Assembly (NCBI GenBank): GCA_020199995.1
Contig: JAIVJM010000224.1
Location: forward strand, 61,581 to 95,417
Source of the DNA: Acidobacteriota bacterium
GTDB lineage: Bacteria > Acidobacteriota > Blastocatellia > Pyrinomonadales > Pyrinomonadaceae
DNA: 33,837 bases
Direction: 5' to 3'
Shown: piece by piece, positions 18,096-28,830 of the stretch
Layout of the letters: the number at the start of each line of letters is the position of its first letter
How positions within the stretch are numbered: position 1 is the stretch's first letter
Made by a program: the position numbers and the translations under genes
The notes under the pieces: model-generated
Told to the model about the DNA's origin: nothing
Seen by the model: only the letters and a program-made list of their open reading frames with translations
Database searches by the model: none

Positions 18096-21000
18096 ATGCG
18101 GATTAGACTTTTCGATTTTAAACTGGGCCTGAGCCTTGCGGCGACGCTCTTCGCCCTGCTGCTTCTACCCGCCGTCACCCACGCACAGATCACCCGCGGT
18201 TCCATCGCCGGCACTGTTCGCGACGAGTCCGGCGCGGTCGTCCCCGGCGCCGAGGTCAAGGTGATCGCCACCGGCACGAATAACACGAGAAGCGTGACCA
18301 CCGACGATTCGGGCTTCTACCGCGTCGGCGCGCTCGACCCCGCCACTTACACCGTCGTCGTCGAGCGGGCCGGTTTCTCCAAAGTCGAAAACCGGGAAGT
18401 GTTGGTCAACGCTTCGCTCGAAACCACTTTTGACGCCCAGCTCAAAGTCGGTAACGTGACTGAATCCGTCGACGTCACCGCCGTGTCTGAGGGCATCACG
18501 CTCAACAAGACCAACGCCACGCTCGGGCTCAGCGTACCGGGCAAGCAGATCACTGAATTCCCCCTCTCGGCGGGACGCGACGTGAATCAGATCGCACTGC
18601 TGTCTCCCAACGCCGTCCCCGCCCCCGGCTCGACCGGCATCTCGGTCAACGGGCAGAGGGCGCGCAACAACAACTTCACGATTGACGGGACGGACAACAA
18701 CGACATCAGCGTTACCCTCTCCACCGTCTCGATCATCCCCGAGGCGGTCGCCGAGTTTCAGGTCCAGACCAACGCCTACAGCGTCGAGTTCGGGCGCAAC
18801 TCCGGCGCGCAGATCAACGTCATCACCCGCTCCGGAACCAACGACTTCCACGGCGACCTCTTCCACTACTATCGCGGCAGCCGCCTGAACGCTCTGGACA
18901 ACGTCGAGAAGCGGAACGGGCAGACTCGGCCTTCGCGCTTCGTGCGTAACCAGTTCGGCTTTGTCGTCGGCGGCCCGCTCCACCTCCCGCGCTTCGGCGA
19001 AGGCGGGCGCTCGATCATCAGCGGCAAGGATCGCACCTTCTTCTTCGTCGCCTTTCAGGAAGACCTCCAACGCTCCGGCGGGGCGTTAGGCGCGACCATC
19101 AGAATTCCGACTCAGGCGGGCTTCGCCGCTCTCAGCACCGTGCCCCTGCGCGCAGGACAATCGGCTGGGAGCCGGCAGGCGGTGCTCAATTCGTTGTCAT
19201 TCCTGAATCAGGTTTACGCGCAGAATCCGGTCTTCACCAGCATTAACACGACGGCGGCGATCATCAACGGCGTCCCGATTCAGACCGGCAACGTACAAAT
19301 CGGGCGCGTCAGCCCGACCGATGGGTTCAACTACCTGATGCGCTTCGACCACCAGATCAGTGAGAACGACAATCTCACCTTCCGCTACACCCGCGAGGCC
19401 GGATACAGCGCCAATGTGACCAGCAATACCCAGTTTGGCGATATCTTCGCGGGCACGCAGAATGTCGTTGACCAGAACATGGCGCTCAGCGAGACGCACG
19501 TCTTCGGGCCGAACGTGATTAACGAGTTCCGCGGCTCCTACGTCCGCCGGAACCTCAGCTTCCCCGAGAATGATCCGGTCACGCCGACCACGACCATCAC
19601 CGGGTTCTTCACCGTCGGCGGCGCGAGCAACTTCCCGCAGGGGCGCATCCAGAACAGCTACCAGATTTCGGACACCCTGAGCGTGCTGCGCGGTCGCAAC
19701 TCGCTCAAGTTCGGAGCGGACATCCGCCACATCCACCTCTTCAATCAGGCGGCATTCAACACGAAGGGGACTTTCGCCTTCTCGAACCTCGCGGCTTTCG
19801 TGAACAACGTCGGCACCTCTTTCGAGCAGGCTCTCCAGGTCTCATCTTTTGACGCGCGCCAGTATCAGCAGTCCTACTTCGTGCAGGACGACATCCGTCT
19901 GACGCCGAACTTCACGCTCAACCTCGGTCTCCGCTACGAGACCGCAAACAATCCCTTTGGCTTCTTCGGCGCGACCGACGCCCAATCACTTGGCGCACTC
20001 GTGCCGGGGCCGGCGAAGCGTGACAACAATAACTTCGCCCCGGCCATCGGCTTCAACTACAGCCCGCGCCGGACGGGCGACGGCTTCTTCGACCGTCTGG
20101 TTGGCGATGGACTGACCACGCTGCGCGGCGGTTACCGCAAAAACTACGACGTGCTGTTCTACAACATCCTGACCGTGAACGCCTCGAACTTCCCACGCGT
20201 CGTGACGGGCCGGGCCGACAATCCCGTGGACGTCTTCCCGAACATCGCGCCCGTGACCGGCGCTCCCGTCTTCAACCCGCTAGCGACGTTCGTCAACAGC
20301 CCCGAAGATTTGAAGACGCCCGAGTCGCACATTTACAGCCTCATCGTCCAGCGCGAACTCAGTCGCACTTACTCGTTGGAGTTCGGCTATACGGGGAGCA
20401 CCTCGCGCAATCAGGTCAACCAGTTGCAGGCCAACAACGCGACCTTGACCGAGGCGCAGGCGGCGCTCGTCCGCTCGACGGGCAACACGCTCTCAATCCC
20501 TTCGGTGCAGGCGCGCCGCGAGTTTCCGCAGTTTGGCTCGCGCGTTCTGATCGCGAGCACGGCGAAGGCGAACTTCAATGCCGGCTTCGTTTCGTTTAAC
20601 CGCAAGTCCGGCAGCGGGGGACGGCTGAACAACCTGCAATTCGGCATCTCCTACACATACGGCAGGCTCATGAGCAATAACGACGAGTCGCTGGGCGTCG
20701 GGGCCATCACCGCCGGTTCGCCACAGGTTCCGCAGGACTTCAAAAACATCGACGCCGAGTGGAGCATCTCGGCTTTCGACCGCACACACCGGGTCGTCTC
20801 CAACTACGTTTTCGAGTTCCCGACGCCCAACTTCGCCGAGAGCAACGGCTTCCTCCGCCGGGTCTTCGGCGGGTGGCAAATCTCCGGCATCACCTCCGGC
20901 ACTTCGGGCCAGCCCTTCTCCATCCTGACGGGCACGGACACCAACGGCAACGGCGCGGGCGGCGACCGTCCGAACGTCAATCCGGATGCGCCTCTGATTC

Positions 21001-21347
21001 CCGACCCGGTGACGGGCAATCTGCGCACTTTCACCGCGCCGGGACGCTTCCTCGTGCCGCGCAACGCCTCGGGCGCCATCCTGAACTTCAGCATGGCTAA
21101 CGGCGGCGGCAACCTCGGCAAGAACACGCTTCGCGCCCCAGCCTTCTGGAACACCAACCTTGGTCTCCAGAAGCGTTTCTACATTGACGAGATTCGCCGC
21201 TTCACTATCCGTGCCGACTTCCTGAATGCTTTCAATCAGGATAACTACGGCATCCCGGTCAACAACTTGAGCAGTGCCAGCTTCGGGCAAAACCTCAACA
21301 ACTTTGGCAACCGCTCGATCACGGTCGGCGGCAAGTTCACCTTCTAA
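18096..21347 (+). CDS. Oar-like TonB-dependent receptor, complete
   Basis: A 1083-residue outer-membrane receptor. The start at 18096 has AAGGAGGAG at 18081-18089. A signal peptide (LSLAATLFALLLLPAVTHAQ) is followed by a carboxypeptidase-regulatory-like domain (about 33-115, GSIAGTVRDESGAVVPGAEV), a plug domain with VNGQRARNNNFTIDGTDNND and VQTNAYSVEFGRNSGAQINV (about 185-260), and a long beta-barrel ending in ITVGGKFTF, the aromatic C-terminus needed for outer-membrane insertion. These receptors are strongly expanded in Acidobacteriota; the substrate is unknown, often assumed to be polysaccharide- or peptide-derived. No SusD partner is adjacent. It is the only intact receptor of three in this region and is followed by a terminator. 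Confidence 0.93.
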   Translation: MRIRLFDFKLGLSLAATLFALLLLPAVTHAQITRGSIAGTVRDESGAVVPGAEVKVIATGTNNTRSVTTDDSGFYRVGALDPATYTVVVERAGFSKVENREVLVNASLETTFDAQLKVGNVTESVDVTAVSEGITLNKTNATLGLSVPGKQITEFPLSAGRDVNQIALLSPNAVPAPGSTGISVNGQRARNNNFTIDGTDNNDISVTLSTVSIIPEAVAEFQVQTNAYSVEFGRNSGAQINVITRSGTNDFHGDLFHYYRGSRLNALDNVEKRNGQTRPSRFVRNQFGFVVGGPLHLPRFGEGGRSIISGKDRTFFFVAFQEDLQRSGGALGATIRIPTQAGFAALSTVPLRAGQSAGSRQAVLNSLSFLNQVYAQNPVFTSINTTAAIINGVPIQTGNVQIGRVSPTDGFNYLMRFDHQISENDNLTFRYTREAGYSANVTSNTQFGDIFAGTQNVVDQNMALSETHVFGPNVINEFRGSYVRRNLSFPENDPVTPTTTITGFFTVGGASNFPQGRIQNSYQISDTLSVLRGRNSLKFGADIRHIHLFNQAAFNTKGTFAFSNLAAFVNNVGTSFEQALQVSSFDARQYQQSYFVQDDIRLTPNFTLNLGLRYETANNPFGFFGATDAQSLGALVPGPAKRDNNNFAPAIGFNYSPRRTGDGFFDRLVGDGLTTLRGGYRKNYDVLFYNILTVNASNFPRVVTGRADNPVDVFPNIAPVTGAPVFNPLATFVNSPEDLKTPESHIYSLIVQRELSRTYSLEFGYTGSTSRNQVNQLQANNATLTEAQAALVRSTGNTLSIPSVQARREFPQFGSRVLIASTAKANFNAGFVSFNRKSGSGGRLNNLQFGISYTYGRLMSNNDESLGVGAITAGSPQVPQDFKNIDAEWSISAFDRTHRVVSNYVFEFPTPNFAESNGFLRRVFGGWQISGITSGTSGQPFSILTGTDTNGNGAGGDRPNVNPDAPLIPDPVTGNLRTFTAPGRFLVPRNASGAILNFSMANGGGNLGKNTLRAPAFWNTNLGLQKRFYIDEIRRFTIRADFLNAFNQDNYGIPVNNLSSASFGQNLNNFGNRSITVGGKFTF

Positions 21348-21388
21348 TGTGAAGGCTGTGTGTTTTGTGAATTTTCAAGGCACGTCCG

Positions 21389-21419
21389 GGAGGGCACTCG
21401 AAAGGGTGCCCTCCTTTCT
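21389..21419 (+). terminator. Rho-independent terminator after the complete receptor
   Basis: GGAGGGCAC (21389-21397) pairs with GTGCCCTCC (21406-21414) across an eight-base loop, then TTTCT. It is 41 bp downstream of the receptor stop. Confidence 0.88.
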
Positions 21420-21488
21420 CCATCCGAGGACAGCGCGCGCGGCTGCCGATCTCGACAGACGACTTTTTAACTTGAAGGAGGCGCGGAT

Positions 21489-22094
21489 ATGAAAGCATGG
21501 GCACTCTCGCTGTTGCTGCTCGCATTGGGTTCGATGAGTTTCGTACCGGCACTCCCACAAGCTGCCGGGGAGGTCTCGATTCTCAAGTTCGGTTGGGAGA
21601 GGGAGCGGATCAGCCAGCGGCCCTCGGTAGCCGAGTTCGCGTCCGCCGACGCGCTGCGCGAACAGTCGCGCAATGAAGTACGCCTCGCCAGTGCGCGGAA
21701 CTCGCAGGATAAGGGCGCGGCGGGCCGTACGGAAACTCAGATCAACAGGCAGAACGAAGCCGAGGTGAAGGCCCGGCAGACGGCCCCGCCGCGCGACGGC
21801 TACAGGTACAAAGTGACGCTCAGGAACGACGGCCAGAAGACGATTAAATCTATTGACTGGGATTACCTTTTCATTGACCCGGTGACGCGGCAAGAGGCGG
21901 CGCACCACCAGTTCGCCAGCGACGACACCATCAAGCCCGGCAAGAGCAAAGAGATCAGCGTGCTGTATCTGGTTCCGCCGGTGAAGACGATCAGCGCAGC
22001 AATGCTCAGCAAGAAAGAGCCGACGCCCTTTGAGGAAGAGGTGCTGCTCGTCCGTATCCTCTACTCCGACGGCTCGGTCTGGCAACGCCCTTGA
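21489..22094 (+). CDS. Secreted protein of unknown function
   Basis: A 201-residue exported protein. GAAGGAGG lies about nine bases before the ATG, and the signal peptide is SLLLLALGSMSFVPALPQAA. The first half of the mature part is charged and probably helical (NEVRLASARNSQDKG, TQINRQNEAEVKA). The second half is beta-rich, with KVTLRNDGQKTIKSIDWDYL and IKPGKSKEISVLYLVPP, a pattern resembling an immunoglobulin-like or FxLYD-type fold. No catalytic motif was recognised. It is monocistronic between two receptor-region terminators and the convergent DUF512 gene; association with the receptor is possible only by proximity. Confidence 0.82.
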   Translation: MKAWALSLLLLALGSMSFVPALPQAAGEVSILKFGWERERISQRPSVAEFASADALREQSRNEVRLASARNSQDKGAAGRTETQINRQNEAEVKARQTAPPRDGYRYKVTLRNDGQKTIKSIDWDYLFIDPVTRQEAAHHQFASDDTIKPGKSKEISVLYLVPPVKTISAAMLSKKEPTPFEEEVLLVRILYSDGSVWQRP

Positions 22095-22207
22095 GCGCGC
22101 TCGTCGAGAACCGACTCGCCCCACTTCGCGAAACAATATAATCAGGGAAAGATGTATGAGGCGGGTGACGCCGCCGAAGTGTCGGCGCGCGCGCGGCGGG
22201 CGATCTC

Positions 22208-23551
22208 TCAGCCCCCGGCGAACATCCGCGCGAAGCCTTCGAGGTCGAGCGCGTGGACAGGCAGTCCGAGCTGTCGCTCAAGCTCGTCCAGACGCATCCC
22301 GTCGAGCATGACGGGCTCGTCCGACTTGTGAGCGGTCTGCGGGAGGATGACGAAGTCGCCCTCTAGAGCTTGGCGCGAGGCGAGGACGCAGGAGCCGGTG
22401 ATGAGCCCGGCGACGACGATCTCGGGGCCGAAATATTTGTTTTCCACCGCGACGACTTTGAGGCGCGAGCCCGTCTGCTCGTTCAAGCCCCCGATTAAAT
22501 CTTCGAGGACGGGCGCGAAGAGCGTGCCGGTCAGGACGCTTCCCCGGAGTCGCGCGGCGTCGCGCGCCGGGCGACGCGCGAGCCGACGACGGAGCTTTGC
22601 GAACTCTTCATAGAAGGAGCGCACCATGCCGACGCCGTCTTCGATCTGCGGGTAATCGCCGTAGTGCCGGCGGCCCGGCACGGCGAGCCCCGCACGCAGG
22701 TAAATCTCATCACCGAGGAAAGCGAAGTTCGTCCCCAGCTCCGCGCGCAAAGGCCGCTGCGCCGCCGAGACCTCCTTGATAATCTCGCGGCACCATTCGG
22801 GCGTGACGGGCGTCAGCCGCTCGTCCGTGTTGTAGCGCGTGAGCCCCAGAGGCACAATCGCCACGCTCCGAACGCGCGGGTATTCAGCCGCGAGGTCGCG
22901 AATCGTGCGCCCGAGGATTTCGCCGTCGTTGATGCCGGGGCATAAAACGACCTGCGCGTGAATCTCAACCCCCGCGTCCATCATCCGGCGCATCTTCGCC
23001 GAGATGTCCGCGCGCTCCTCGTCCACGCCGAGCAGGTAGGCGCGCACCTTCAAATCCGTGGCATGAACGGAGACGTACTGCGGCGAAAGCCTTTGCTCGA
23101 CGACGCGCCGCATCTCGTCCTCGGTGATCGAGCTGAGCGTGGTGTAGTTGCCGTAGAGGAATGAGAGCCGCACATCCTCGTCGCGGAAGAAGAGCGCGGG
23201 GCGCGCGTCGGGCGGGTTGCCCTTGCAGAAGCAGAAGAGGCACTCGTTGGCGCACTGGCGCGGGACGATATGCTCGAACGTGACGCCGAAGTCTTCGCCC
23301 TCGTCGCGCTCGATTTCGAGCTGCCATTCCTCGCCGCTCGGCTTTAAAACGTCGAGCGTCAGCTCTGTCTCTCCGCCCGTCTGGAAGCGGAAGTCGAGGT
23401 AGTCGCGCACCGTCCGACCATTGACGCGCACCACGCGGTCGCCGGCCTCCAACTCCAGTTCAGCGCCGAGACTCTCGGGCGCGACCTCCGTGATGGCGAC
23501 CCCGCGACGCCTGATCTGCGTGACCGCGGGTGTGACGGCAAATTCGTACAT
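22208..23551 (-). CDS. PDZ and radical-SAM type DUF512 protein
   Basis: A 447-residue protein. A PDZ-like domain (residues 15-75, GAELELEAGDRVVRVNGRTV) is followed by a cysteine cluster CANECLFCFCKGNPP (about 99-113), giving CX3CX2C as expected for a radical-SAM 4Fe-4S site, plus an additional Cys two residues on. RLSFLYGNYTTLSSITEDEM and SPQYVSVHATDLKVRAYLLG are typical of the family, and the C-terminal DUF512 domain contains LRAELGTNFAFLGDEIYLRA. The family is widespread, with proposed roles in ribosome or iron-sulfur biology but no firmly established reaction. The length is normal and no gap is apparent. The chosen ATG lacks a clear Shine-Dalgarno. Confidence 0.9.
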   Translation of the reverse strand: MYEFAVTPAVTQIRRRGVAITEVAPESLGAELELEAGDRVVRVNGRTVRDYLDFRFQTGGETELTLDVLKPSGEEWQLEIERDEGEDFGVTFEHIVPRQCANECLFCFCKGNPPDARPALFFRDEDVRLSFLYGNYTTLSSITEDEMRRVVEQRLSPQYVSVHATDLKVRAYLLGVDEERADISAKMRRMMDAGVEIHAQVVLCPGINDGEILGRTIRDLAAEYPRVRSVAIVPLGLTRYNTDERLTPVTPEWCREIIKEVSAAQRPLRAELGTNFAFLGDEIYLRAGLAVPGRRHYGDYPQIEDGVGMVRSFYEEFAKLRRRLARRPARDAARLRGSVLTGTLFAPVLEDLIGGLNEQTGSRLKVVAVENKYFGPEIVVAGLITGSCVLASRQALEGDFVILPQTAHKSDEPVMLDGMRLDELERQLGLPVHALDLEGFARMFAGG

Positions 23552-23828
23552 CTGGGAAAACTCGACTTCTCTCTCTCTCTCGCATCCCCTTCAAGAATTC
23601 CCCGCCCGCGCGGGCCACTCGCGGCGCACACGGTCGGGGAAATGTGCGCTCCGGCAATCTCACAGTATGGCCGAAGGCCGCGCGCGGTTCAAGCGCCCGG
23701 CCAGCATGGGCGATTTCACGCGCGGCGAAAGAGGATAGATGTGAGAGGAGCGCGGGTGTTACGGCCACGACGCGGTGCGAAACATGCGAAGCATCCTGAC
23801 CGGTCGCGCGCGGTCAGAATGAAAGTCG

Positions 23829-23856
23829 TTGACAGGACACAGGCTGTGGGGATACT
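23829..23856 (+). promoter_or_regulatory. Sigma-70-like promoter candidate
   Basis: TTGACA (23829-23834), 16-base spacer, GATACT (23851-23856). The -35 is a perfect consensus. It points toward the truncated response regulator at 23977-24270. The rest of the 23552-23976 gap shows no convincing gene. Confidence 0.5.
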
Positions 23857-23976
23857 CTCGATTCAGCCGCCGAAGCGGTTGGCGGCCCCTTCCCGAAGAC
23901 GATTCCGAAGCTCCAGAAGCTCTTATTAATTCCACCTTTCCCTTGAAATAAACGCTCTCCGGGCTCTCCCACGCAA

Positions 23977-24270
23977 ATGCTCAGGCCCCGTTGGCCGCCG
24001 CCTTCGCGGCGCGCCTGGCCGCGAGGCATGTTGATTGCAATTCCTAGTTGTGGAGGCGGTGTCTCCCCACGCAGCCCCGTCAGCAGGGTGGACGCCCCGA
24101 GAGGTCTTTCAACACTCGCGCGGCTCCCCATCTTGCTCCTGAGCGGCGTCGAGCGGTCCGACGCCGACACGCCCGACGCCGACGGGCGCGCCGACGCCTA
24201 CCTCTCAAAACCCGTTCGTCCCGAAGAGCTGACCGACTGCATCGCACGCCTGCTCGTGCAGGCGGGCTGA
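23977..24270 (+). pseudogene. C-terminal stub of a response-regulator receiver domain
   Basis: The last 50 residues read LPILLLSGVERSDAD followed by ADAYLSKPVRPEELTDCIAR, the beta4, alpha4, beta5 (with the invariant Lys) and alpha5 end of a CheY-like receiver. The preceding codons do not resemble a receiver: the acidic pocket and phospho-acceptor Asp are absent. There is no output domain, so the protein cannot work as a phosphorylated switch. The joint with unrelated sequence seems to lie near 24100-24120. A strong promoter-like sequence about 120 bp upstream may have driven the intact gene. A large hairpin follows the stop. Confidence 0.6.
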
Positions 24271-24286
24271 AAAGTTTCACCTCGCA

Positions 24287-24333
24287 AAGAGAAGCGGCGA
24301 CGAAAGTTTTTGACTTTCGTCGCCGCTTCTCTT
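24287..24333. terminator. Bidirectional terminator hairpin, 21-bp perfect stem
   Basis: Bases 24287-24307 pair perfectly with 24313-24333 around a TTTTG loop; the arm starts AAGAGAAGCGGCGACG. It lies between convergent genes (response-regulator stub on +, ald on -) and has A's on one side and T's on the other, so it can end transcripts from both. Confidence 0.85.
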
Positions 24334-24355
24334 CATCAACCTTCCGGCCCGAACT

Positions 24356-25311
24356 TTACGCGCCCTTCGAGGCGGTGGTGCCGCCGAGCATCCCGTCGAG
24401 CCGCGTGTATTCCAAACCCTGATCCATGGCGACCGCCTCGTAGGTCAGCTTCCCGGCGTAGGTGTTGACGCCCTCCTTGAGGCCGGGGTCGCTCTGGATG
24501 GCTTCGAGGAAGCCGCGGTTCGCCAGTTTCAAGACGTAAGGGAGCGTCGCGTTCGTCAGCGCGAAGGTCGAGGTGCGCGGCACCGCGCCGGGCATGTTGG
24601 CGACACAGTAGTGCAGCACCCCCTCTTCGTAGTAGGTCGGGTTCGAGTGGGTCGTCGCCCTCGTCGTCTCGATGCAGCCGCCCTGATCCACCGCCACATC
24701 CACGATGACCGCACCGTTCGGCACGTCCTTGAGCATCTCACGCGTGACGAGCTTCGGGGCCGCCGCGCCCGCCACGAGCACCGCGCCGACGATGAGGTCG
24801 GCCTCCGAGATCGCGCCGTGGATGGCGTAGGCCGACGAGGCGAGCGTCGAAATCTTCGACAGAAAGATGTCGTCGAGTTCGCGCAGACGGTCGAGGTCGC
24901 GGTCAATGATGGTGACGTGCGCGCCCATGCCGACGGCGATCTTCGCCGCGTTTGTCCCCACCACGCCCCCACCGATGATGACGACGCGCGCCGCGGGCAC
25001 GCCCGGCACGCCGCCCAAAAGCACGCCGCGCCCCCCGTTCATCTTCTCCAGATACTGCGCGCCGACCTGCACGGCCATCCGTCCCGCCACTTCGGACATC
25101 GGCGTCAAAAGCGGGAGCGTCCCCTTCCTATCAGTGATCGTCTCGTAGGCCACGCCCGTCACCTTGTGTTCGAGGAGCGCCGCGGTCTGCTTCGGATCGG
25201 GCGCGAGGTGGAGGTAGGTGAAGAGCAGCAGCCCCTCCTTCGCACGCCCGCGGGCGTCATCCCCACACGGTACTCGTTGTCCTTAATCTCCTTGGGGAGT
25301 CCGACGATCAC
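24356..25311 (-). pseudogene. ald: Alanine dehydrogenase with frame-shifting internal deletion
   Basis: NAD-dependent L-alanine dehydrogenase (alanine to pyruvate plus ammonia). The N-terminus [20 protein letters not shown] from the GTG at 25311 (GGAGA upstream) is unmistakable. After PAGVR near 25241 the frame is lost and the protein resumes in another frame with [34 protein letters not shown], the Rossmann motif [21 protein letters not shown] and the [20 protein letters not shown] block. About 62 residues expected between the two parts (roughly residues 23-84) are missing, including one catalytic Lys/Arg region. The downstream part alone has no good start. It is inactive if the sequence is right. 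A heptad element separates it from the aldehyde dehydrogenase. Confidence 0.88.
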
Positions 25312-25337
25312 TTTTGGTGTCTCCAATCTAAAGAATG

Positions 25338-25409
25338 GGTGTCAGGTGTCGAGCGGCGGGCGCCGGTAAAAGCATTTACCGGAACCTCGCGCCCGACGCC
25401 CGACACCTG
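25338..25409. repeat. Inverted heptad-repeat element, GGTGTCG family, with inner hairpin
   Basis: The left arm has units GGTGTCA, GGTGTCG, AGCGGCG, GGCGCCG (25338-25365). The right arm, read on the minus strand, has AGGTGTC, GGGCGTC, GGGCGCG (to about 25388). At the centre is a perfect hairpin, CCGGTAAA-AGCA-TTTACCGG. It is located between the ald remnant and the aldehyde dehydrogenase gene. Confidence 0.7.
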
Positions 25410-26981
25410 TTATTCAAAACTAACTTCGTCGATTTGCGCGCGCTGGAGCTTGCCGCTGTAATCCACGTAGACCGACTTCCATTCGGTGAAGATGTCGAGG
25501 ACCTGCGTGCCCGCCTCGCGGTGGCCGTTGCCCGTCCCCTTCGTGCCGCCGAAGGGGAGGTGGACTTCCGCGCCGATGGTCGAAGAGTTGACGTAGAAGA
25601 TGCCCGTGTACATCTCGTTCATGGCGTGGAAGGCGCGGTTCACGTCCCGCGTGTAGATGGCCGCCGAGAGGCCGTAGCGCACGCCGTTGGCGATCTCGAC
25701 AGCCTCGTCGAGCGAAGAGGTCGGGATGACCGCCGTGACGGGGCCAAAGATTTCCTCCTGCGCGATGCGCATCCCGGGCGCGACGTCGGTGAAGACGGTC
25801 GGCTCCATGAAGTAGCCGTCGGCGTGTGCGCCCTTATCCAGACGCTTTCCGCCGCAGGCGAGTTTTGCGCCGTCCTCCTTCTGCCCCACTTCGACGTAGC
25901 CGAGAATCTTGTGCAGGGCGTCGGCGTTGATGACCGGCCCCATGTCGGTCTGCGGGTCGAGCCCGTCGCCGACGCGTAAAGTTTCGGCGTGCTCGACGAG
26001 CCGCTCGGTAAACTTCCGGTAGACTTTCTTGTGGACGACGATGCGCGAGGAGGCCGTGCAGCGCTGGCCCGAGGTTCCGAACGCGCCCCACACCGCGCCC
26101 TCGACGGCGAGCTCGATGTCGGCGTCCTCCATCACCATGATGACGTTCTTGCCGCCCATCTCGAGCGAGCAGATGGCGTTGCGCTCGGCGCACGCGCCCG
26201 CGATGACGCGCCCCGTCTCGGTCGAGCCCGTGAACGAGATGAGCCGCACCGACGGGTTCCCGGTGAGCGCCGCGCCCACGGTCTCGCCGTGGCCCGTCAC
26301 CATGTTGACGACGCCCGGCGGGATTCCGGCCTCCTCGCATGCCCTGACTAAATTGTAGGTCGAGAGCGGAGTGTCTTCGGCGGGCTTGATGACGACCGTA
26401 TTGCCGCACACCAAGGCCGGGATGAGCTTCCACGAAGGGATCGCCATCGGGAAGTTCCACGGCGTGATGAGCCCGCACAGGCCCACGGGCTGGCGCACGC
26501 ACATCGCGAACTTGTCGGGCATCTCGGCGGGGGTGGTGTAGCCGTGCAGGCGGCGGCCCTCGCCCGCGGTGTAGTAGGTGCAGTCAATCGCCTCCTGCAC
26601 GTCGCCGCCCGTCTCTTTCAAGACCTTGCCCATCTCGCGCGTCATCTCCGAAGAGAGCTTGTCTTTGTCGCGGATGAGAATCTCGCCGAGGCGGAAGAGG
26701 AGTTCGGCGCGGCGCGGCGCGGGCAGACGCCGCCAGCGTTCAGCCGCCCCTTGCGCCGCCGCGACCGCGGCCCCCATGTCTTCGGCGGTCGAGAGGGGAA
26801 AGCGCCCGACGACCTCGCGCGTGTTGGCCGGGTTGACGTTCTCGAACGTCTCGCCCGAGCGGGACGCGACCCACTCGCCGTTGATGTAGTTGGAATATGT
26901 CTTCGCCGACGCTCCGGCGCGAGCCGCCTTGCGCGTGGCCTTGCCGGGTTTCTTAATAAGAGCTTTTTTCGCTTGAACCAT
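25410..26981 (-). CDS. NAD(P)-dependent aldehyde dehydrogenase
   Basis: Oxidises an aldehyde to the carboxylate using NAD(P)+. The 523 residues include a basic Lys/Ala-rich N-terminal extension (1-28), then [20 protein letters not shown], the cofactor-site [12 protein letters not shown] (174-185), catalytic Glu274 in LEMGGKN, and nucleophile Cys308 in [10 protein letters not shown], with EEIFGPV and a normal C-terminus. It is a complete member. The NYINGEWV start and overall pattern resemble 2,5-dioxovalerate (alpha-ketoglutarate semialdehyde) or piperideine-6-carboxylate dehydrogenases, but the substrate cannot be fixed from sequence. It is downstream of htrA with an 81-bp heptad-repeat gap and upstream of the ald remnant. 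Confidence 0.92.
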   Translation of the reverse strand: MVQAKKALIKKPGKATRKAARAGASAKTYSNYINGEWVASRSGETFENVNPANTREVVGRFPLSTAEDMGAAVAAAQGAAERWRRLPAPRRAELLFRLGEILIRDKDKLSSEMTREMGKVLKETGGDVQEAIDCTYYTAGEGRRLHGYTTPAEMPDKFAMCVRQPVGLCGLITPWNFPMAIPSWKLIPALVCGNTVVIKPAEDTPLSTYNLVRACEEAGIPPGVVNMVTGHGETVGAALTGNPSVRLISFTGSTETGRVIAGACAERNAICSLEMGGKNVIMVMEDADIELAVEGAVWGAFGTSGQRCTASSRIVVHKKVYRKFTERLVEHAETLRVGDGLDPQTDMGPVINADALHKILGYVEVGQKEDGAKLACGGKRLDKGAHADGYFMEPTVFTDVAPGMRIAQEEIFGPVTAVIPTSSLDEAVEIANGVRYGLSAAIYTRDVNRAFHAMNEMYTGIFYVNSSTIGAEVHLPFGGTKGTGNGHREAGTQVLDIFTEWKSVYVDYSGKLQRAQIDEVSFE

Positions 26982-26991
26982 AAAGTGAATG

Positions 26992-27060
26992 GTAAACCGT
27001 AAACCGTGACAAGAGAAATCCTATCCTTCCTTGTCACGGTTTACGGTTCACGGTTTACGG
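26992..27060. repeat. Inverted heptad-repeat element, CCGTAAA/CCGTGAA family
   Basis: The left arm, GTAAACC twice then GTGACAAG (26992-27013), and the right arm, CTTGTCACGG followed by heptads TTTACGG, TTCACGG, TTTACGG (27030-27060), are inverted. Read inward, both arms carry TAA or TGA at each heptad. The 48 bp at 26999-27046 match 32066-32113 at about 75%, including the loop. It fills the htrA to aldehyde dehydrogenase gap. Confidence 0.88.
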
Positions 27061-27062
27061 CG

Positions 27063-28658
<1,596 letters not shown>

Positions 28659-28830
28659 AGAACTTACCACCTTCAACTTCAAAGAAGCGGGGAAAGGTCA
28701 CGCGGCGCGGTCGGTGAGCCTTCTAACGCGGGCTCACGGCGTGCCGCCGGTTCTGTGCGTCGAGCGTCGAGCTTGGGGCACAGGGGCGAGCCCTGAGTAT
28801 AACCAAACCCGCCGCGCGCCGCAAAGAAGA

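Noticed and set aside
17821-18132. Small plus-strand frame of 103 residues before the large receptor
   Set aside because: No recognisable pattern, overlaps the strong ribosome-binding site and start of the receptor in another frame; likely untranslated leader.
22137-22290. TATAAT box and a short frame starting MYEAGDAAEVSARARR
   Set aside because: No -35, and the frame runs antisense into the DUF512 gene without protein-like pattern beyond the first residues; too weak to call a gene.
28753-28780. Short GCGTCGA GCGTCGA direct repeat upstream of htrA
   Set aside because: Only two units and no inverted partner; may be a fragment of a heptad element but not enough to annotate.
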